Origin: Pseudomonas putida
GTDB lineage: Bacteria; Pseudomonadota; Gammaproteobacteria; Pseudomonadales; Pseudomonadaceae
DNA: 64,000 nt
NCBI RefSeq assembly: GCF_009883635.2
Contig: NZ_CP026115.2
Coordinates: 310,001 to 374,000, forward strand
Direction: 5' to 3'
The notes beneath the pieces were generated by a model that saw only the letters and a program-made list of their open reading frames with translations, was not told the origin of the DNA and searched no databases. A program made the position numbers and the translations under genes. This document shows positions 30,284-39,498 of this stretch, piece by piece (the first letter of the stretch is position 1; each line of letters begins with the position of its first letter).

Positions 30284-31717
30284 ATGGAACTGCATATCCG
30301 CCTGGACGGCCGCAAAGGCCTGGCCGACCAGCTCTACCAGCAACTGCGCGCCGGCATCGACAGCGGCCACCTGGCCGCCGGCACGCAACTGCCGCCGACC
30401 CGGCTGCTGGCAGAGCAACTGGGCGTGTCACGCAAGACCGTGGCCGAAGCCTACTCGCGCCTGACCTACGACAACCTGCTCAGTGGCGTGGTCGGCCGTG
30501 GCACGTTCATCACGCCGCGCCAACCGCAGCACAGCGGTGAAACGCCAGCCGTGACCCTGGCCGCTGCCGCATCACTGCAGCGCTGGCAGCAACGCGCCAC
30601 GGTGCTCGCCAGGCGCACCCAGGAAGCCCCTTCGCGCTATGACTTCGTCGGCGGTGCCTCGAGCAAGGCGCAGTTCCCCTTCGACCAGTGGCGCAGCTGC
30701 CTGAACTACGCCCTGCGCCGTAGCCAGCGGCACCCCGAGCGGCAGTTTTCCGCCCAGGGCCTGCCCGAACTGCGCGAGGCCATCGCCCACCACATCGCCT
30801 ACGCCCGCGGCGTGCATTGCAGTGCGGCGGACGTGCTGGTGTGCAACGGCGCCCAGCAGGCCCTGGACCTGATCGCCCGGGTGCTGGTCGAGCCCGGCTG
30901 CCAGGTGGCCATGGAAGACCCCGGCTACCCGCCGGCCCGCCAGCTGTTCCTGGCCCTGGGGGCAAAGCTGCAGTCCGTACCGGTGGACGATGAGGGGATG
31001 TGCGTGGCGCACATCGCCGAGGGCACCCGGCTGATCTACGTGACCCCTTCGCACCAGTTTCCGCTCGGCATGCCGATGAGCGAAGCCCGCCGCCATGCCC
31101 TGCTGGCACGGGCCGCCGAGCTCGGCGCCTTGATCATCGAGGACGACTACGACTGCGAATTCCGCTACCAGGGCCCGGCCGCCGATGCCCTGCAGCGCCT
31201 CGACCAGCAAGGGCTGGTGGCGTATGTCGGGACGTTCTCCAAGACCTTGCTGCCGGAGCTGCGCCTGGGTTACGCGGTGCTGCCACCGGCGGTACTCAGC
31301 GCCGCCTGCGTGGCCAAGCACCTGAGCGACTGGCACAGCCCGACCTTGTTGCAGTGGGCGCTGGCACGGTTCATTGGCGAGGGCCACCTGAACAAGCACA
31401 TCCGCCGCTGCCATGACATCTACAGCGGCCGCCGCGAGCGCATCCTGGCGCGGCTGGGCGGCGACCTGGCGCCCTGGTTCAGCGCCGTGCCCGCCAGTGC
31501 CGGCTTCCACTTGAGCGCGCTGGCGCAGCCGGGGGTGGATGTCGAGTTGCTGGCCAACCTCGCCCGCAAGGTGGAAGTCGGCCTGTACTCGCTGGCGCCG
31601 TTCTTCAGCGAAGCCCCGGTGCGCCAGGGGTTGCTGCTGGGCTTCGGCGCCATCGAGCTGTTGGATATCGACCCGGCGCTGGACCGGGTTCGCGATACCC
31701 TGCAACGCCTCAGTTGA
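30284..31717 (+). CDS. MocR/PdxR-type GntR regulator with aminotransferase domain
   Basis: A 477-residue fusion of a GntR winged helix (residues ~1-75, ADQLYQQLRAGIDSGHLAAG) and a type I aminotransferase-like domain (~110-470). The PLP-binding lysine is K320 in TFSKTLLPELRLGY, and IIEDDYDCEFRY is typical of the MocR family. The ATG at 30284 is preferred; an ATG at 30266 would add six residues. The 3' end overlaps the convergent transporter gene by eight bases. MocR proteins sense PLP or amino compounds; the likely targets are the transporter and AhpD-like genes beside the repeats near 33010. Confidence 0.87.
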   Translation: MELHIRLDGRKGLADQLYQQLRAGIDSGHLAAGTQLPPTRLLAEQLGVSRKTVAEAYSRLTYDNLLSGVVGRGTFITPRQPQHSGETPAVTLAAAASLQRWQQRATVLARRTQEAPSRYDFVGGASSKAQFPFDQWRSCLNYALRRSQRHPERQFSAQGLPELREAIAHHIAYARGVHCSAADVLVCNGAQQALDLIARVLVEPGCQVAMEDPGYPPARQLFLALGAKLQSVPVDDEGMCVAHIAEGTRLIYVTPSHQFPLGMPMSEARRHALLARAAELGALIIEDDYDCEFRYQGPAADALQRLDQQGLVAYVGTFSKTLLPELRLGYAVLPPAVLSAACVAKHLSDWHSPTLLQWALARFIGEGHLNKHIRRCHDIYSGRRERILARLGGDLAPWFSAVPASAGFHLSALAQPGVDVELLANLARKVEVGLYSLAPFFSEAPVRQGLLLGFGAIELLDIDPALDRVRDTLQRLS

Positions 31718-32909
31718 CCAGCGCCGCCTGGCCATCCTGCTTGGGCCGGGCGATGGCCGCTGCATAGCCGCGCGGAGCGAAACAGGCAGTCACCAACAGC
31801 ATCGCCAGCACCGTGACGGTCAGCAACGTCCAGGATGCCTGGAAGTCGCCGCTGACATCGCGCAACCAGCCGGTGATGTACGGGATGATACCGGTGATGA
31901 TGAAGCCGATGCCCTGCACGAACGCCGCCAGGCTGCCGGCTTCAGCGGGCGTCTTGAGATGCTCCAGGGTCAAGGTCAGGCTCAGGCTGAAGCAGGCGCC
32001 AAGACCAAAGCCGATCATCGCTACCCACAGGCCCATGGCCAGCGTCGGAGCCAGCAGCAAGCCGAGGAAGCCGGCCAACTGGATCGACAGCGCAAGCCAC
32101 AAGCCCGGGCGACGGTCTGCAAAGCCGCGCAACAACAGCGGCAGGCCCAGGGCTCCGCAGACCTGGAAAATGGTCATCAGGCCGACCAGGTCGCCCCCGC
32201 CCTGCGCGGTGCCACCGTGCTCCAGGTGATAGGCCGGCAGCCACGCGACCATGCTGGTATAGCCGCCATTGATCAGGCCGAAGTACAGCGCCAGCAACCA
32301 GGCACGGCGCGTGCCGAACCAGTGCCCGCCCGTGGCACCGGCCAGCGTTGGCGCGCTGTCCCGAGGACGCAGCACGGCCCAGGCCAGCACCGCCAGCAGC
32401 GCCGGGATCGCCCACAAGCCAAGCCCGGCCTGCCAGTGGCCGAAGTACCCGCTTATATGCGGGCCGAGCACCGCCGCCAGGCCACCGCCACTCATCAGCG
32501 CCGCCGAGTACAGGCCCATGGTCCCGGCCAGGCGGCTGGGGAACCAGCGATTGACCAGGCCCGGCATCATGCCCTGCACCACCGCCACGCCCAACCCGGC
32601 CAGCACCGCGCTGGCGATCAGCGCCCAGGCGCTGTCCAGCTGCAGCCGCCACAGGCAGGCCAAGGCAATGGCAGTGAGGCCGCCGAGCATGCCGCCGTGT
32701 TCGCTGATCCAGCGCCGCAGCCAGGGCTGCAGCAACGGCACCAGGCCCATGCACAGCACTGGCAATGCGGTCAGCAGCGCCGCCTGCTGGTAACCCAGCC
32801 CGGTGCTCGCTCGCATTGGCTCGAGCAACGGGCCGATGCTGGTCAGGATCGGTCTCAGGTTCAATGCCAGCAAGATCACCAGCAACAGGTTCAACGCCCC
32901 TCTCATCAC
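31710..32909 (-). CDS. CynX/NimT-family MFS transporter
   Basis: A 399-residue, twelve-TM MFS protein. LLALNLRPILTSIGPLLEPM at the N-terminus is the hallmark of the CynX/NimT (cyanate/nitroimidazole-type) subfamily; also visible are GLYSAALMSGGGLAAVLGP and GFGLGACFSLSLTLTLEH. The substrate is unknown. It is convergent with the MocR gene and divergent from the AhpD-like gene, so it may be a MocR target. Confidence 0.87.
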   Translation of the reverse strand: MMRGALNLLLVILLALNLRPILTSIGPLLEPMRASTGLGYQQAALLTALPVLCMGLVPLLQPWLRRWISEHGGMLGGLTAIALACLWRLQLDSAWALIASAVLAGLGVAVVQGMMPGLVNRWFPSRLAGTMGLYSAALMSGGGLAAVLGPHISGYFGHWQAGLGLWAIPALLAVLAWAVLRPRDSAPTLAGATGGHWFGTRRAWLLALYFGLINGGYTSMVAWLPAYHLEHGGTAQGGGDLVGLMTIFQVCGALGLPLLLRGFADRRPGLWLALSIQLAGFLGLLLAPTLAMGLWVAMIGFGLGACFSLSLTLTLEHLKTPAEAGSLAAFVQGIGFIITGIIPYITGWLRDVSGDFQASWTLLTVTVLAMLLVTACFAPRGYAAAIARPKQDGQAALVN

Positions 32910-33002
32910 GAATCGATACTCCCAAGCAAGACCCGGCCATTATCCTGTCCAAGCAGTCAGGGTAGAAATGAAGAGATTGGATGCAGGTCAGTGGCCACCT
33001 TA

Positions 33003-33054
33003 ATGGCCCGATTGGCCTCCCGGCAAAGCGTGCGATTGGCTATCGGGCCAATGG
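33003..33054. promoter_or_regulatory. Repeat-rich operator candidate upstream of AhpD-like gene
   Basis: CGATTGGC occurs twice in direct orientation (33009-33016 and 33033-33040, 24 bp apart). TGGCCCGAT near 33004 is mirrored by ATCGGGCCA near 33042. Paired direct repeats one or two helical turns apart are usual for MocR-type regulators. The site is about 50-100 bp upstream of both divergent genes. Confidence 0.45.
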
Positions 33055-33107
33055 GCGGTGGGCGCTAAGGTAGCGTCATGTCCACCACGTATTCCCTGGA
33101 GCACACC

Positions 33108-33545
33108 ATGCACAATCGTATCGAATGGGCCAAACACTCGCCGGAAGCCTACAAGGCCATGGTCGGCCTGGAGCAGGCCCTGGCCAAGAGTGGCCTGGAA
33201 AACTCACTGCTGGAGCTGGTGCGCCTGCGGGCTTCGCAAATCAACGGCTGCGCCTACTGCGTGAACATGCACGCCAATGATGCGCGCAAGGCCGGCGATA
33301 CCGAGGCGCGCTTGCAGACCCTGTGCGTCTGGCAGGAGACCACTTACTTCACGCCTCGCGAACGTGCCGCACTGGCCTGGGTGGAATGCCTGACCCGGCT
33401 GCCCGAGCGAGGCGCCCCGCAACCGGAATACGAAGCGCTGCAGCAGCACTTCGAACCGGCCGAGGTGGCCAACCTGACTTTGGCCATTGCCACCATCAAC
33501 GCCTGGAACCGCTTTGGCGTAGGGTTTGCCATGGTCCCGGTGTGA
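33108..33545 (+). CDS. AhpD-like carboxymuconolactone decarboxylase-family protein
   Basis: A 145-residue helical protein of the CMD/AhpD family. The redox-active pair C48-C51 and nearby histidine appear in GCAYCVNMHANDAR, as in peroxidase-type AhpD relatives. ARLQTLCVWQET and NLTLAIATINAWNRFGV complete the signature. It probably acts in thiol-dependent peroxide or alkylhydroperoxide defence. The ATG at 33108 follows GGAG; an ATG 30 bases upstream lacks a site. The gene may be controlled by the repeats upstream. Confidence 0.88.
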   Translation: MHNRIEWAKHSPEAYKAMVGLEQALAKSGLENSLLELVRLRASQINGCAYCVNMHANDARKAGDTEARLQTLCVWQETTYFTPRERAALAWVECLTRLPERGAPQPEYEALQQHFEPAEVANLTLAIATINAWNRFGVGFAMVPV

Positions 33546-33582
33546 GTCATCCTGCCCGCGAAGAGGCCGGTACAGGATGAAC

Positions 33583-34308
33583 TCAGGCGAGGGTGCGCCG
33601 CCGGGTCAGGCAGGCGTACCCCATGCCCAGCACGCCGAGCAGCAACACCCCCAACAGCCCCACCAGTTCGCGGCTGTAGCGCGCCACCAGCGCCGGGAAC
33701 CCGGTGAACTCACGATAGACCCGCACATCCGCCTCGCCACCGGCAAAACTGACACTGATGCCGCCCTGGCGAATCTGCGAATAGTCGGCATCGAAATACA
33801 CCCAGACCTTGCATGCCTTGCCCTGCTCGATGGCCGGGATCTCCACTTGCGCCGTCGCCGCTTCGTAAAGCGTGTCGTTGCCTGCCGCATCGCGCACCTG
33901 CACCAGGCCCTTGGCTGGCAGGCGGATCTTCACCGCGCGCACGTCACTGTCGCCAAGGTTGCGCAGGTCGATGAGCAAGCCGGTACGATGATCGACCAAC
34001 CCGGCTTCGAAGGGCTTGGCGAAGAGTTGCACATAAGGTGCCTGGACCAGTTCGATCAGCTTGTCGACTTGATACGGTTTCAATGCACCGTCGCCAATAC
34101 GGTTGATGCGCGGCTGCAACTGCTCGTACTTGAGCTGCTCGTTGGCCTTGCTGATGCGCTCGCTGAACTGGCTGGGATAGGTGAGGTAGGCGTAAGTCAG
34201 GGTCGCGTCGAGCCGTGGGTGGTCCTTGAGCAGCCCATAGACCACCAACAAGACCATCAGGCCAAACAGCATGGCGACCAGGCGTTTGCCGACTTTGTCC
34301 CAACTCAA
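33583..34308 (-). CDS. Two-anchor membrane protein of unknown function
   Basis: A 241-residue protein with an N-terminal TM (LVAMLFGLMVLLVVYGLL, ~10-27) and a C-terminal TM (LVGLLGVLLLGVLGMGYACL, ~213-232) followed by a basic tail. About 185 residues between them form a soluble domain, with the C-terminal half strand-rich and reminiscent of an immunoglobulin-like fold (LIDLRNLGDSDVRAVKIRLP). Orientation would place it in the periplasm. No family was recognised. It is convergent with the AhpD-like gene. Confidence 0.75.
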   Translation of the reverse strand: MSWDKVGKRLVAMLFGLMVLLVVYGLLKDHPRLDATLTYAYLTYPSQFSERISKANEQLKYEQLQPRINRIGDGALKPYQVDKLIELVQAPYVQLFAKPFEAGLVDHRTGLLIDLRNLGDSDVRAVKIRLPAKGLVQVRDAAGNDTLYEAATAQVEIPAIEQGKACKVWVYFDADYSQIRQGGISVSFAGGEADVRVYREFTGFPALVARYSRELVGLLGVLLLGVLGMGYACLTRRRTLA

Positions 34309-34387
34309 CGGTGCGTTTCCTTCTGTTACGGCACGGAGGATAGATGCGGCGCAAAGGGTGCCAAGTTAAGCGTCGCCAGGCAAGCGC

Positions 34388-34900
34388 TCAACGGCTCAAC
34401 AATTCCGGTAGCGATGCCATCAGCATGGCCACCCCGGAGGCGGTCAGCAGCCCCAGCACCACCCGGCGAAACGCCAGCTCGCTGATCCCCAGGTACAGCC
34501 GCGTACCCAGCAGCGCCGGCAGCGCCATGGCCAGCAGTACCACGCCGAACGCGGGCAGCATGTCGCGGGTCACCACCCCGGTGCCAAGGTAAGTGAGCAG
34601 GGTCACCAGCAGCATCGACAGGTTGAAGTTCTGGATCACCGCACGCTGAGTATCACGCTCGAAGCCGCGCAAGGTACACCACAGTGTAGGCACTGTGCCG
34701 GTAAAGCCACCGATTCCGCCCAACGCCCCGCCCACCAGGCCCACCGCACCATCGGCCATGCGGTTGCCCGGCAACCGTGGCAAGCGTGGCGCCAGCAGCA
34801 TCAACGGGCACCACAGCACCAGCAGCGTACCGAACACGGCCTTGAACCAGAGCATGTCCAGGTACGGCAGCACCCACACCCCCAGCGGGATGCCGGCCAC
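34388..34900 (-). pseudogene. 5'-truncated TauE/SafE-family sulfite/anion exporter
   Basis: The readable protein is 170 residues and begins (GTG) at AGIPLGVWVLPYLDM, which corresponds to the middle of TauE/SafE proteins of ~250 residues. GGALGGIGGFTGTVPTLWC and the final three TM segments are intact. The first ~80 residues, normally three TM helices, are absent. Upstream, a good ribosome-binding site (AGGAAGG) precedes an ATG near 34962, but that start opens a different frame. In the TauE frame, the codons back to a stop near 34960 encode hydrophilic sequence. A 5' deletion or frameshift is the best explanation. Confidence 0.7.
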
Positions 34901-35106
34901 GATTCGAGCTTGGTGTGATCGGCGCTCTACCTTGCCAGAGCCTGGGGCGAATGTCTGCCATCACGTCCCTTCCTGTGAACGTTCGTCACACCCGCTGTGC
35001 CGCCACAGCACCTAATCCTCCGCCGGTTTGCCGCATAAGGTAGCGATCAAGGCCGTCTCGCCGATGGCCTATGACAACAACAAGCGTGCAACCGAGGTGC
35101 GAGCCG

Positions 35107-36519
35107 ATGCGTGGCGAACGACAGATGCAAAACGACAAGCTGGGGAATGGCCTGAAAGGCAGGCAGGTGACGATGATCTCGATCGGTGGGGTCATCGGTG
35201 CCGGGCTGTTCGTGGGGTCGAGCAATGCCATCGCCGCGGCCGGGCCCGCGGTGCTGGTGGCCTATGTGATTGCGGCAGCGATCGTGGTGCTGGTGATGCA
35301 GATGCTCGGCGAGATGGCCACGGCCCGGCCGGACACCGGCTCGTTTTCCTCCTACGCCGACCAGGCCATCGGCCGCTGGGCCGGGTTCTCGATCGGCTGG
35401 CTGTACTGGTGGTTCTATGTGCTGGTGATTGCCATCGAGGCCATCGTCGCTGGCAACATCCTCGGCGACTGGCTGGGGTTACCCCACGCCTTCACCGCCT
35501 TTGCCATCAGCCTGGTGCTGATCGGCAGCAACAGCCTCAGCGTCGGCTCGTTCGGCACCCTGGAATACTGGCTGTCGCTGTTCAAGGTGGTGTCGATCGT
35601 CACCTTCATCGTGCTTGGCGTGCTGGCGATCTTCGGCCTGATGCCAGGCTCGTCCACCAGCGGTATCAGCAACCTGTGGGCCAACGGCGGCTTCGCCCCC
35701 AAAGGAAACGTGGCCATCGTCGCGGCCCTGCTGACCGCCATGTTCAGCTTCCAGGGCAGCGAAGTGGTGACCATTGCCGCGGCCGAATCGCGTGATCCGA
35801 AAGCCAACATCAAGAAGGCCATCCGCGCGGTGGTGTGGCGCCTGGGCCTGTTCTACCTCGGTTCGATGTTCGTGGTGGTGTGCCTGATCCCGTGGAATGC
35901 ACCCGGCCTGGCGCAAGGCTCCTACCAAGCGGTGCTGAACGCCATGAACATCCCCTGGGCGCCGGGCATCATGAGCATCGTGGTGCTGGTGGCAGTGACC
36001 AGCTGCCTGAACTCGGCGATCTACACCGCCTCGCGCATGGCCTACTCGCTGGCCCGGCGCGGCGACGCCCCGAAGGCGGTTTCGCACACGACTGCGCAAG
36101 GCGTGCCGCTGCTGGCCGTCGCCCTGACCGCAGGCGCCGCGCTGGCGGCTCTGGCGGCCAACTACCTGCTGCCCGCCGAGGTGTTCCAGTTCCTGCTGGC
36201 CACCAGCGGCGCGCTGGCCCTGCTGATGTACCTGGTGATCGCCGTCACCCAGTTGTGCATGCGCCGCAAGCTGGTGGCGCTGGGCAAACGCCTGGAGGTG
36301 CGCATGTGGCTGTTCCCCTGGCTGACCCTGCTGACCATTGCCTTCATCGTCGGCGTATTCGCGGTCATGGCGGCCTTCCCGGGGCAGCGCGCAGAGCTGC
36401 TCTCCACCCTCGGCCTGACCGGCGTGCTGGTAGCCATCGGTGCCTATCTGCAGAAGCGCCAGCCAGCGCTGTCGGCCCAACGCGCCGGGCTGCGCCTGGA
36501 CGAACCTGCCAACGCCTGA
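35107..36519 (+). CDS. APC-family amino acid permease, GabP-like
   Basis: A 470-residue, twelve-TM amino acid-polyamine-organocation permease. TMISIGGVIGAGLFVGSS is the N-terminal substrate-loop signature, and GSEVVTIAAAESRDPKANIK and VTSCLNSAIYTASRMAYSLA are typical of the GabP/AnsP group. The ATG at 35107 follows GAGGTG; alternatives at 35071 and 35125 are weaker. It heads a run of co-oriented genes (cupin, LysR, aminotransferase, GST), so it probably imports their substrate. Which amino acid cannot be told. Confidence 0.9.
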   Translation: MRGERQMQNDKLGNGLKGRQVTMISIGGVIGAGLFVGSSNAIAAAGPAVLVAYVIAAAIVVLVMQMLGEMATARPDTGSFSSYADQAIGRWAGFSIGWLYWWFYVLVIAIEAIVAGNILGDWLGLPHAFTAFAISLVLIGSNSLSVGSFGTLEYWLSLFKVVSIVTFIVLGVLAIFGLMPGSSTSGISNLWANGGFAPKGNVAIVAALLTAMFSFQGSEVVTIAAAESRDPKANIKKAIRAVVWRLGLFYLGSMFVVVCLIPWNAPGLAQGSYQAVLNAMNIPWAPGIMSIVVLVAVTSCLNSAIYTASRMAYSLARRGDAPKAVSHTTAQGVPLLAVALTAGAALAALAANYLLPAEVFQFLLATSGALALLMYLVIAVTQLCMRRKLVALGKRLEVRMWLFPWLTLLTIAFIVGVFAVMAAFPGQRAELLSTLGLTGVLVAIGAYLQKRQPALSAQRAGLRLDEPANA

Positions 36520-36646
36520 ACTGTGACACCGCTTCACAGCGGGTGTGCCGGCCAGCGCCTTTTTCAGCCAGCAGCACACCCCTAACCTGATGACACCCCG
36601 GGGCAGAACGCCCCGGACACTCCAAGAAAACTGTGTGGAACCTCTC

Positions 36647-37183
36647 ATGACCGTAGCACGCAAACCTGATGAACTGGCGATCCCCTATCAATTGCCGCAA
36701 GTCCCCTTCATGTCACCCGACATGGTCCACCCCGGTGTGCTGGGCAAATGGCTCGAAGATGACCAACTGTGGGTCCCGGTGACCGCCTCGGTGTCGTTCA
36801 AGCCCCTGCTGCTGAACGTCTCCGGCGGCTACTACATCAATCTGTTGCGGGTGCGCCAGAGCGGCGTGCTGTCGCGCCACCGCCATACCGGCGGCGTACA
36901 TGCCCTGGTGCTCAAGGGCCGCTGGTACTACCTGGAGCACGACTGGGTCGCCGAGGAAGGTTCGTTCGCCTACGAGCCACCGGGCGAGACGCACACCCTG
37001 TTCGTGCCGGAAGATGTCGAAGAGATGATCACCTGGTTCCATGTGCAGGGCGGCTACACCTACGTCGATCCGCAGGGCGTGGCGGTGGGTTATGAGGATG
37101 TTTTCACCAAGCTGGAAAGCGCCCGCGCCCATTACAAGGCGCTGGGCCTGCCGGACGACTACATCGAGCAGTTCATTCGCTGA
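36647..37183 (+). CDS. Cupin, 2,4'-dihydroxyacetophenone dioxygenase-family protein
   Basis: A 178-residue cupin. SGVLSRHRHTGGVHALVLKG and a second motif, EPPGETHTLFVPED, supply the histidine ligands for a metal centre (H76, H78, H83 region and H112 region). The arrangement resembles the 2,4'-dihydroxyacetophenone dioxygenase family, which cleaves a C-C bond using iron. The real substrate is probably different, given its place between an amino acid permease and an aminotransferase. The start at 36647 has only a weak ribosome-binding site (GGAA). Confidence 0.82.
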   Translation: MTVARKPDELAIPYQLPQVPFMSPDMVHPGVLGKWLEDDQLWVPVTASVSFKPLLLNVSGGYYINLLRVRQSGVLSRHRHTGGVHALVLKGRWYYLEHDWVAEEGSFAYEPPGETHTLFVPEDVEEMITWFHVQGGYTYVDPQGVAVGYEDVFTKLESARAHYKALGLPDDYIEQFIR

Positions 37184-37244
37184 CCACAGGTTGCCAGCAC
37201 CCGGCTGCGCTGCCAGTCTTCTGCTCAATCACCGGAGGCGGAAC

Positions 37245-38150
37245 ATGGACAACTACACGCAACTGCTGGCGTTTCTCTGGGCCACCGAGCACGGCAATTT
37301 TTCTGCCGCTGCACGCGCCTGCGGGATGACGCCCTCGGCCATCAGCAAGCTGATTTCACGGCTTGAGGATCGCCTGCAGGTGCGCCTGTTCCAGCGCGGC
37401 ACACGCAGCCTGACATTGACCGAGGAAGGCAGCGCCTACCTGGTCAGCGCACGAGCGGTGGTCAATGCCATGGCCGAGGCCGATTCGCTGGCCGAGGCCT
37501 TCCCGACCCGGGTCAGCGGGACCTTGCGCGTGCATACCATGACCACCTTCGCCAAGCACCAGATCATCCCCTGGCTGCCGGAGTTCCTGGCCGCCTACCC
37601 AGGGCTGACCGTGGATATCCAGGTGGGCGCGCAATTCACCGACCAGTTCGACCAGGGCCTGGACGTGGCCATCCACAGTGGCGTGCTGCCCGACTCGACG
37701 CGCATCGCTCGCAAGATTGGCCAAAGCCGCTGGATTCTCGCCGCGGCTCCCGAATACCTGGCGCGCCACGGCACCCCGGCGCACCCCGGTGAGCTGCTCG
37801 CGCACACGTGCTTTTCCTTCGGTTTCAACAGCGTGTGGAACACCTGGAGCTTCATCGTCGATGGCCAGGCCATGACCGTGCCGGTGGTGCCCAAGGCCAC
37901 CTTCGCCCAGGGCGACCTGCTGCGCGACCTGGCCCTCGGCGGTGCCGGCATCGTGCGCCTGGCGGAGTTCCACATTGGCCAGGACATCCAGGAAGGCCGC
38001 CTGGTGCCGTTGCTGGAGGCTTATAGCGCCGACAGCGTCGAGCCGATCTACCTGATCTACACCAATCGCAAGCACCTCAGCCCGCGTATCCGCGTGTTCC
38101 GTGACTTCCTCGAACACAAGCTCGCGCAGAGCCCGTGGAATACCCGCTGA
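37245..38150 (+). CDS. LysR-family regulator of the adjacent catabolic genes
   Basis: A 301-residue LysR regulator. The winged helix spans residues ~1-60 (RACGMTPSAISKLISRLEDR), with an effector domain from ~90 (GTLRVHTMTTFAKHQIIPWL). AVSKLI-type recognition and EVRLFQRGTRSL place it near the CrgA/YafC subgroup. GGAGGCGG precedes the ATG at 37245. It lies inside the co-oriented block and not divergent from it, 62 bp after the cupin gene and 36 bp before the aminotransferase gene, so it may be co-transcribed with its own targets. Confidence 0.87.
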   Translation: MDNYTQLLAFLWATEHGNFSAAARACGMTPSAISKLISRLEDRLQVRLFQRGTRSLTLTEEGSAYLVSARAVVNAMAEADSLAEAFPTRVSGTLRVHTMTTFAKHQIIPWLPEFLAAYPGLTVDIQVGAQFTDQFDQGLDVAIHSGVLPDSTRIARKIGQSRWILAAAPEYLARHGTPAHPGELLAHTCFSFGFNSVWNTWSFIVDGQAMTVPVVPKATFAQGDLLRDLALGGAGIVRLAEFHIGQDIQEGRLVPLLEAYSADSVEPIYLIYTNRKHLSPRIRVFRDFLEHKLAQSPWNTR

Positions 38151-38185
38151 GCCCCCTAGCACCCGACCAGAACACAGAGGTACCC

Positions 38186-39433
38186 ATGCGCAATCTCGTA
38201 GGCGATGTTTCCAGCGCCGCCCGTATCCTGCCTGACCTCGACGGCCAGGCCTTGTTCATCCGCAACGGCAAGGGCCCGTACCTGCACGACGACCAGGGCC
38301 GCCGCTACATCGACACCGCGCTCGGCTTCGGCGCCGTGCTGCTCGGCCACGCCAACGACACGGTCAATGGCCAGGTGGCTGCGGCCCTCGCCGACTCCGC
38401 CTCGCCGTCGTGGGCCCATGTGCGCGAACACGTCGCCGCCACGGCACTGGCCGCGCACACCGGCGCGCTGAGCAAGGTGATCTTCACCAACTCTGGCAGC
38501 GAAGCGGTGCACTTGGCCTGCCGCGCCGCCCGGGCCCACACCGGGCGGGCGCGCATCGCCAAGATGGCGGCCGGCTTCGATGGCTGGTTCGACGATGTCA
38601 GCTTCGGCAATGTTGGCTCCACCGAGGCCGCGTTCGCCGATGGCCAGCGCCCCGCCACGGCCCGCACGACACTGCTGCGCTTCAACGACTTCGACGACGT
38701 CGAGCGGCTGTTCGCCGAGGACCAGGACATTGCCGCCGTCATCCTCGAACCGATGCTGGCCAACGCCGGTTGCCTGATGCCGACCCCCGGCTACCTGCAG
38801 CACGTGCAGCAGGTCGCGCGCCGCCACGGCGCACTGGTGATTGCCGACGAGGTGCTGATGGGCTTTCGCCTGCACGCCGGGCTGGCCAGCCAGCTGGCCG
38901 GGCTCGATCCAGATATCGCCAGCGTCGGCAAGGCCATCGGCAATGGCGTGCCGGTGTCGGCCATCGTCGGCAAACCGCAGGTCCTGGACGCTTTCGAACA
39001 AGGCAAGGTGTTGCGCGGCGGCACTTTCAGTGGCAACCCGTTGGCCTGCGCGGCGGTGATGAGCACCCTGGCACAACTCGACCAGCGCGATTACCCCGGC
39101 CTGATTGCCCGTGGCCAGCAGTTGCGCCAGGCGGTAGAGGCGATCTTCGAAGCCCAGGGCATCGTGGTGAGCACCAGTGGCTATGGCAATGTCTTCAGCC
39201 TGTGGCCGTCACGCCAGGCACCGACCACCTACGAGCAGGCCTTGGCGGTGGGCAGCGCGGCGTTCAGCCAGGCGCTGCACCTGGCGCTGCGCGAGGCCGG
39301 GGTGCTGGTGATGCCTTCACCGTATGGGCGCCTGTACCTGTCGTTCGAGCACGACGACGCCGTGGTGGAAGCGATGAAAGCGGCCTTCGAACGCGCCGCG
39401 GTCAAGCTCGCACCGCAGTTCGCCAGCCGCTAG
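38186..39433 (+). CDS. Class III aminotransferase (GSA-aminomutase-like)
   Basis: A 415-residue PLP enzyme of aminotransferase class III. The Schiff-base lysine is K249 in SVGKAIGNGVPVSAIVG; IFTNSGSEAVHLACRAAR, IADEVLMGFRL and RGGTFSGNPLACAA are further signatures. The closest named pattern is glutamate-1-semialdehyde aminomutase-like, but the catabolic context suggests deamination of an imported amino compound. The ATG at 38186 follows AGAGG. Confidence 0.88.
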   Translation: MRNLVGDVSSAARILPDLDGQALFIRNGKGPYLHDDQGRRYIDTALGFGAVLLGHANDTVNGQVAAALADSASPSWAHVREHVAATALAAHTGALSKVIFTNSGSEAVHLACRAARAHTGRARIAKMAAGFDGWFDDVSFGNVGSTEAAFADGQRPATARTTLLRFNDFDDVERLFAEDQDIAAVILEPMLANAGCLMPTPGYLQHVQQVARRHGALVIADEVLMGFRLHAGLASQLAGLDPDIASVGKAIGNGVPVSAIVGKPQVLDAFEQGKVLRGGTFSGNPLACAAVMSTLAQLDQRDYPGLIARGQQLRQAVEAIFEAQGIVVSTSGYGNVFSLWPSRQAPTTYEQALAVGSAAFSQALHLALREAGVLVMPSPYGRLYLSFEHDDAVVEAMKAAFERAAVKLAPQFASR

Positions 39434-39449
39434 AACCCGCTTGACCGAA

Positions 39450-39480
39450 GGGAGCCGGCTGATCGACGATCAGCGCTCCC
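39450..39480. terminator. Hairpin between aminotransferase and GST genes
   Basis: GGGAGC-cg-GCTGATCG pairs with CGATCAGC-GCTCCC. The stem lies 17 bp after the aminotransferase stop but has no T-run, so it may attenuate expression of the GST gene instead of ending it fully. Confidence 0.5.
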
Positions 39481-39498
39481 TCCATCAAGGATGACAGC

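Noticed and set aside
31539..33068. 509-residue plus-strand frame over the CynX-type transporter
   Set aside because: Gln/Arg/His-rich sequence without any family pattern, antisense to a clear twelve-TM transporter gene.
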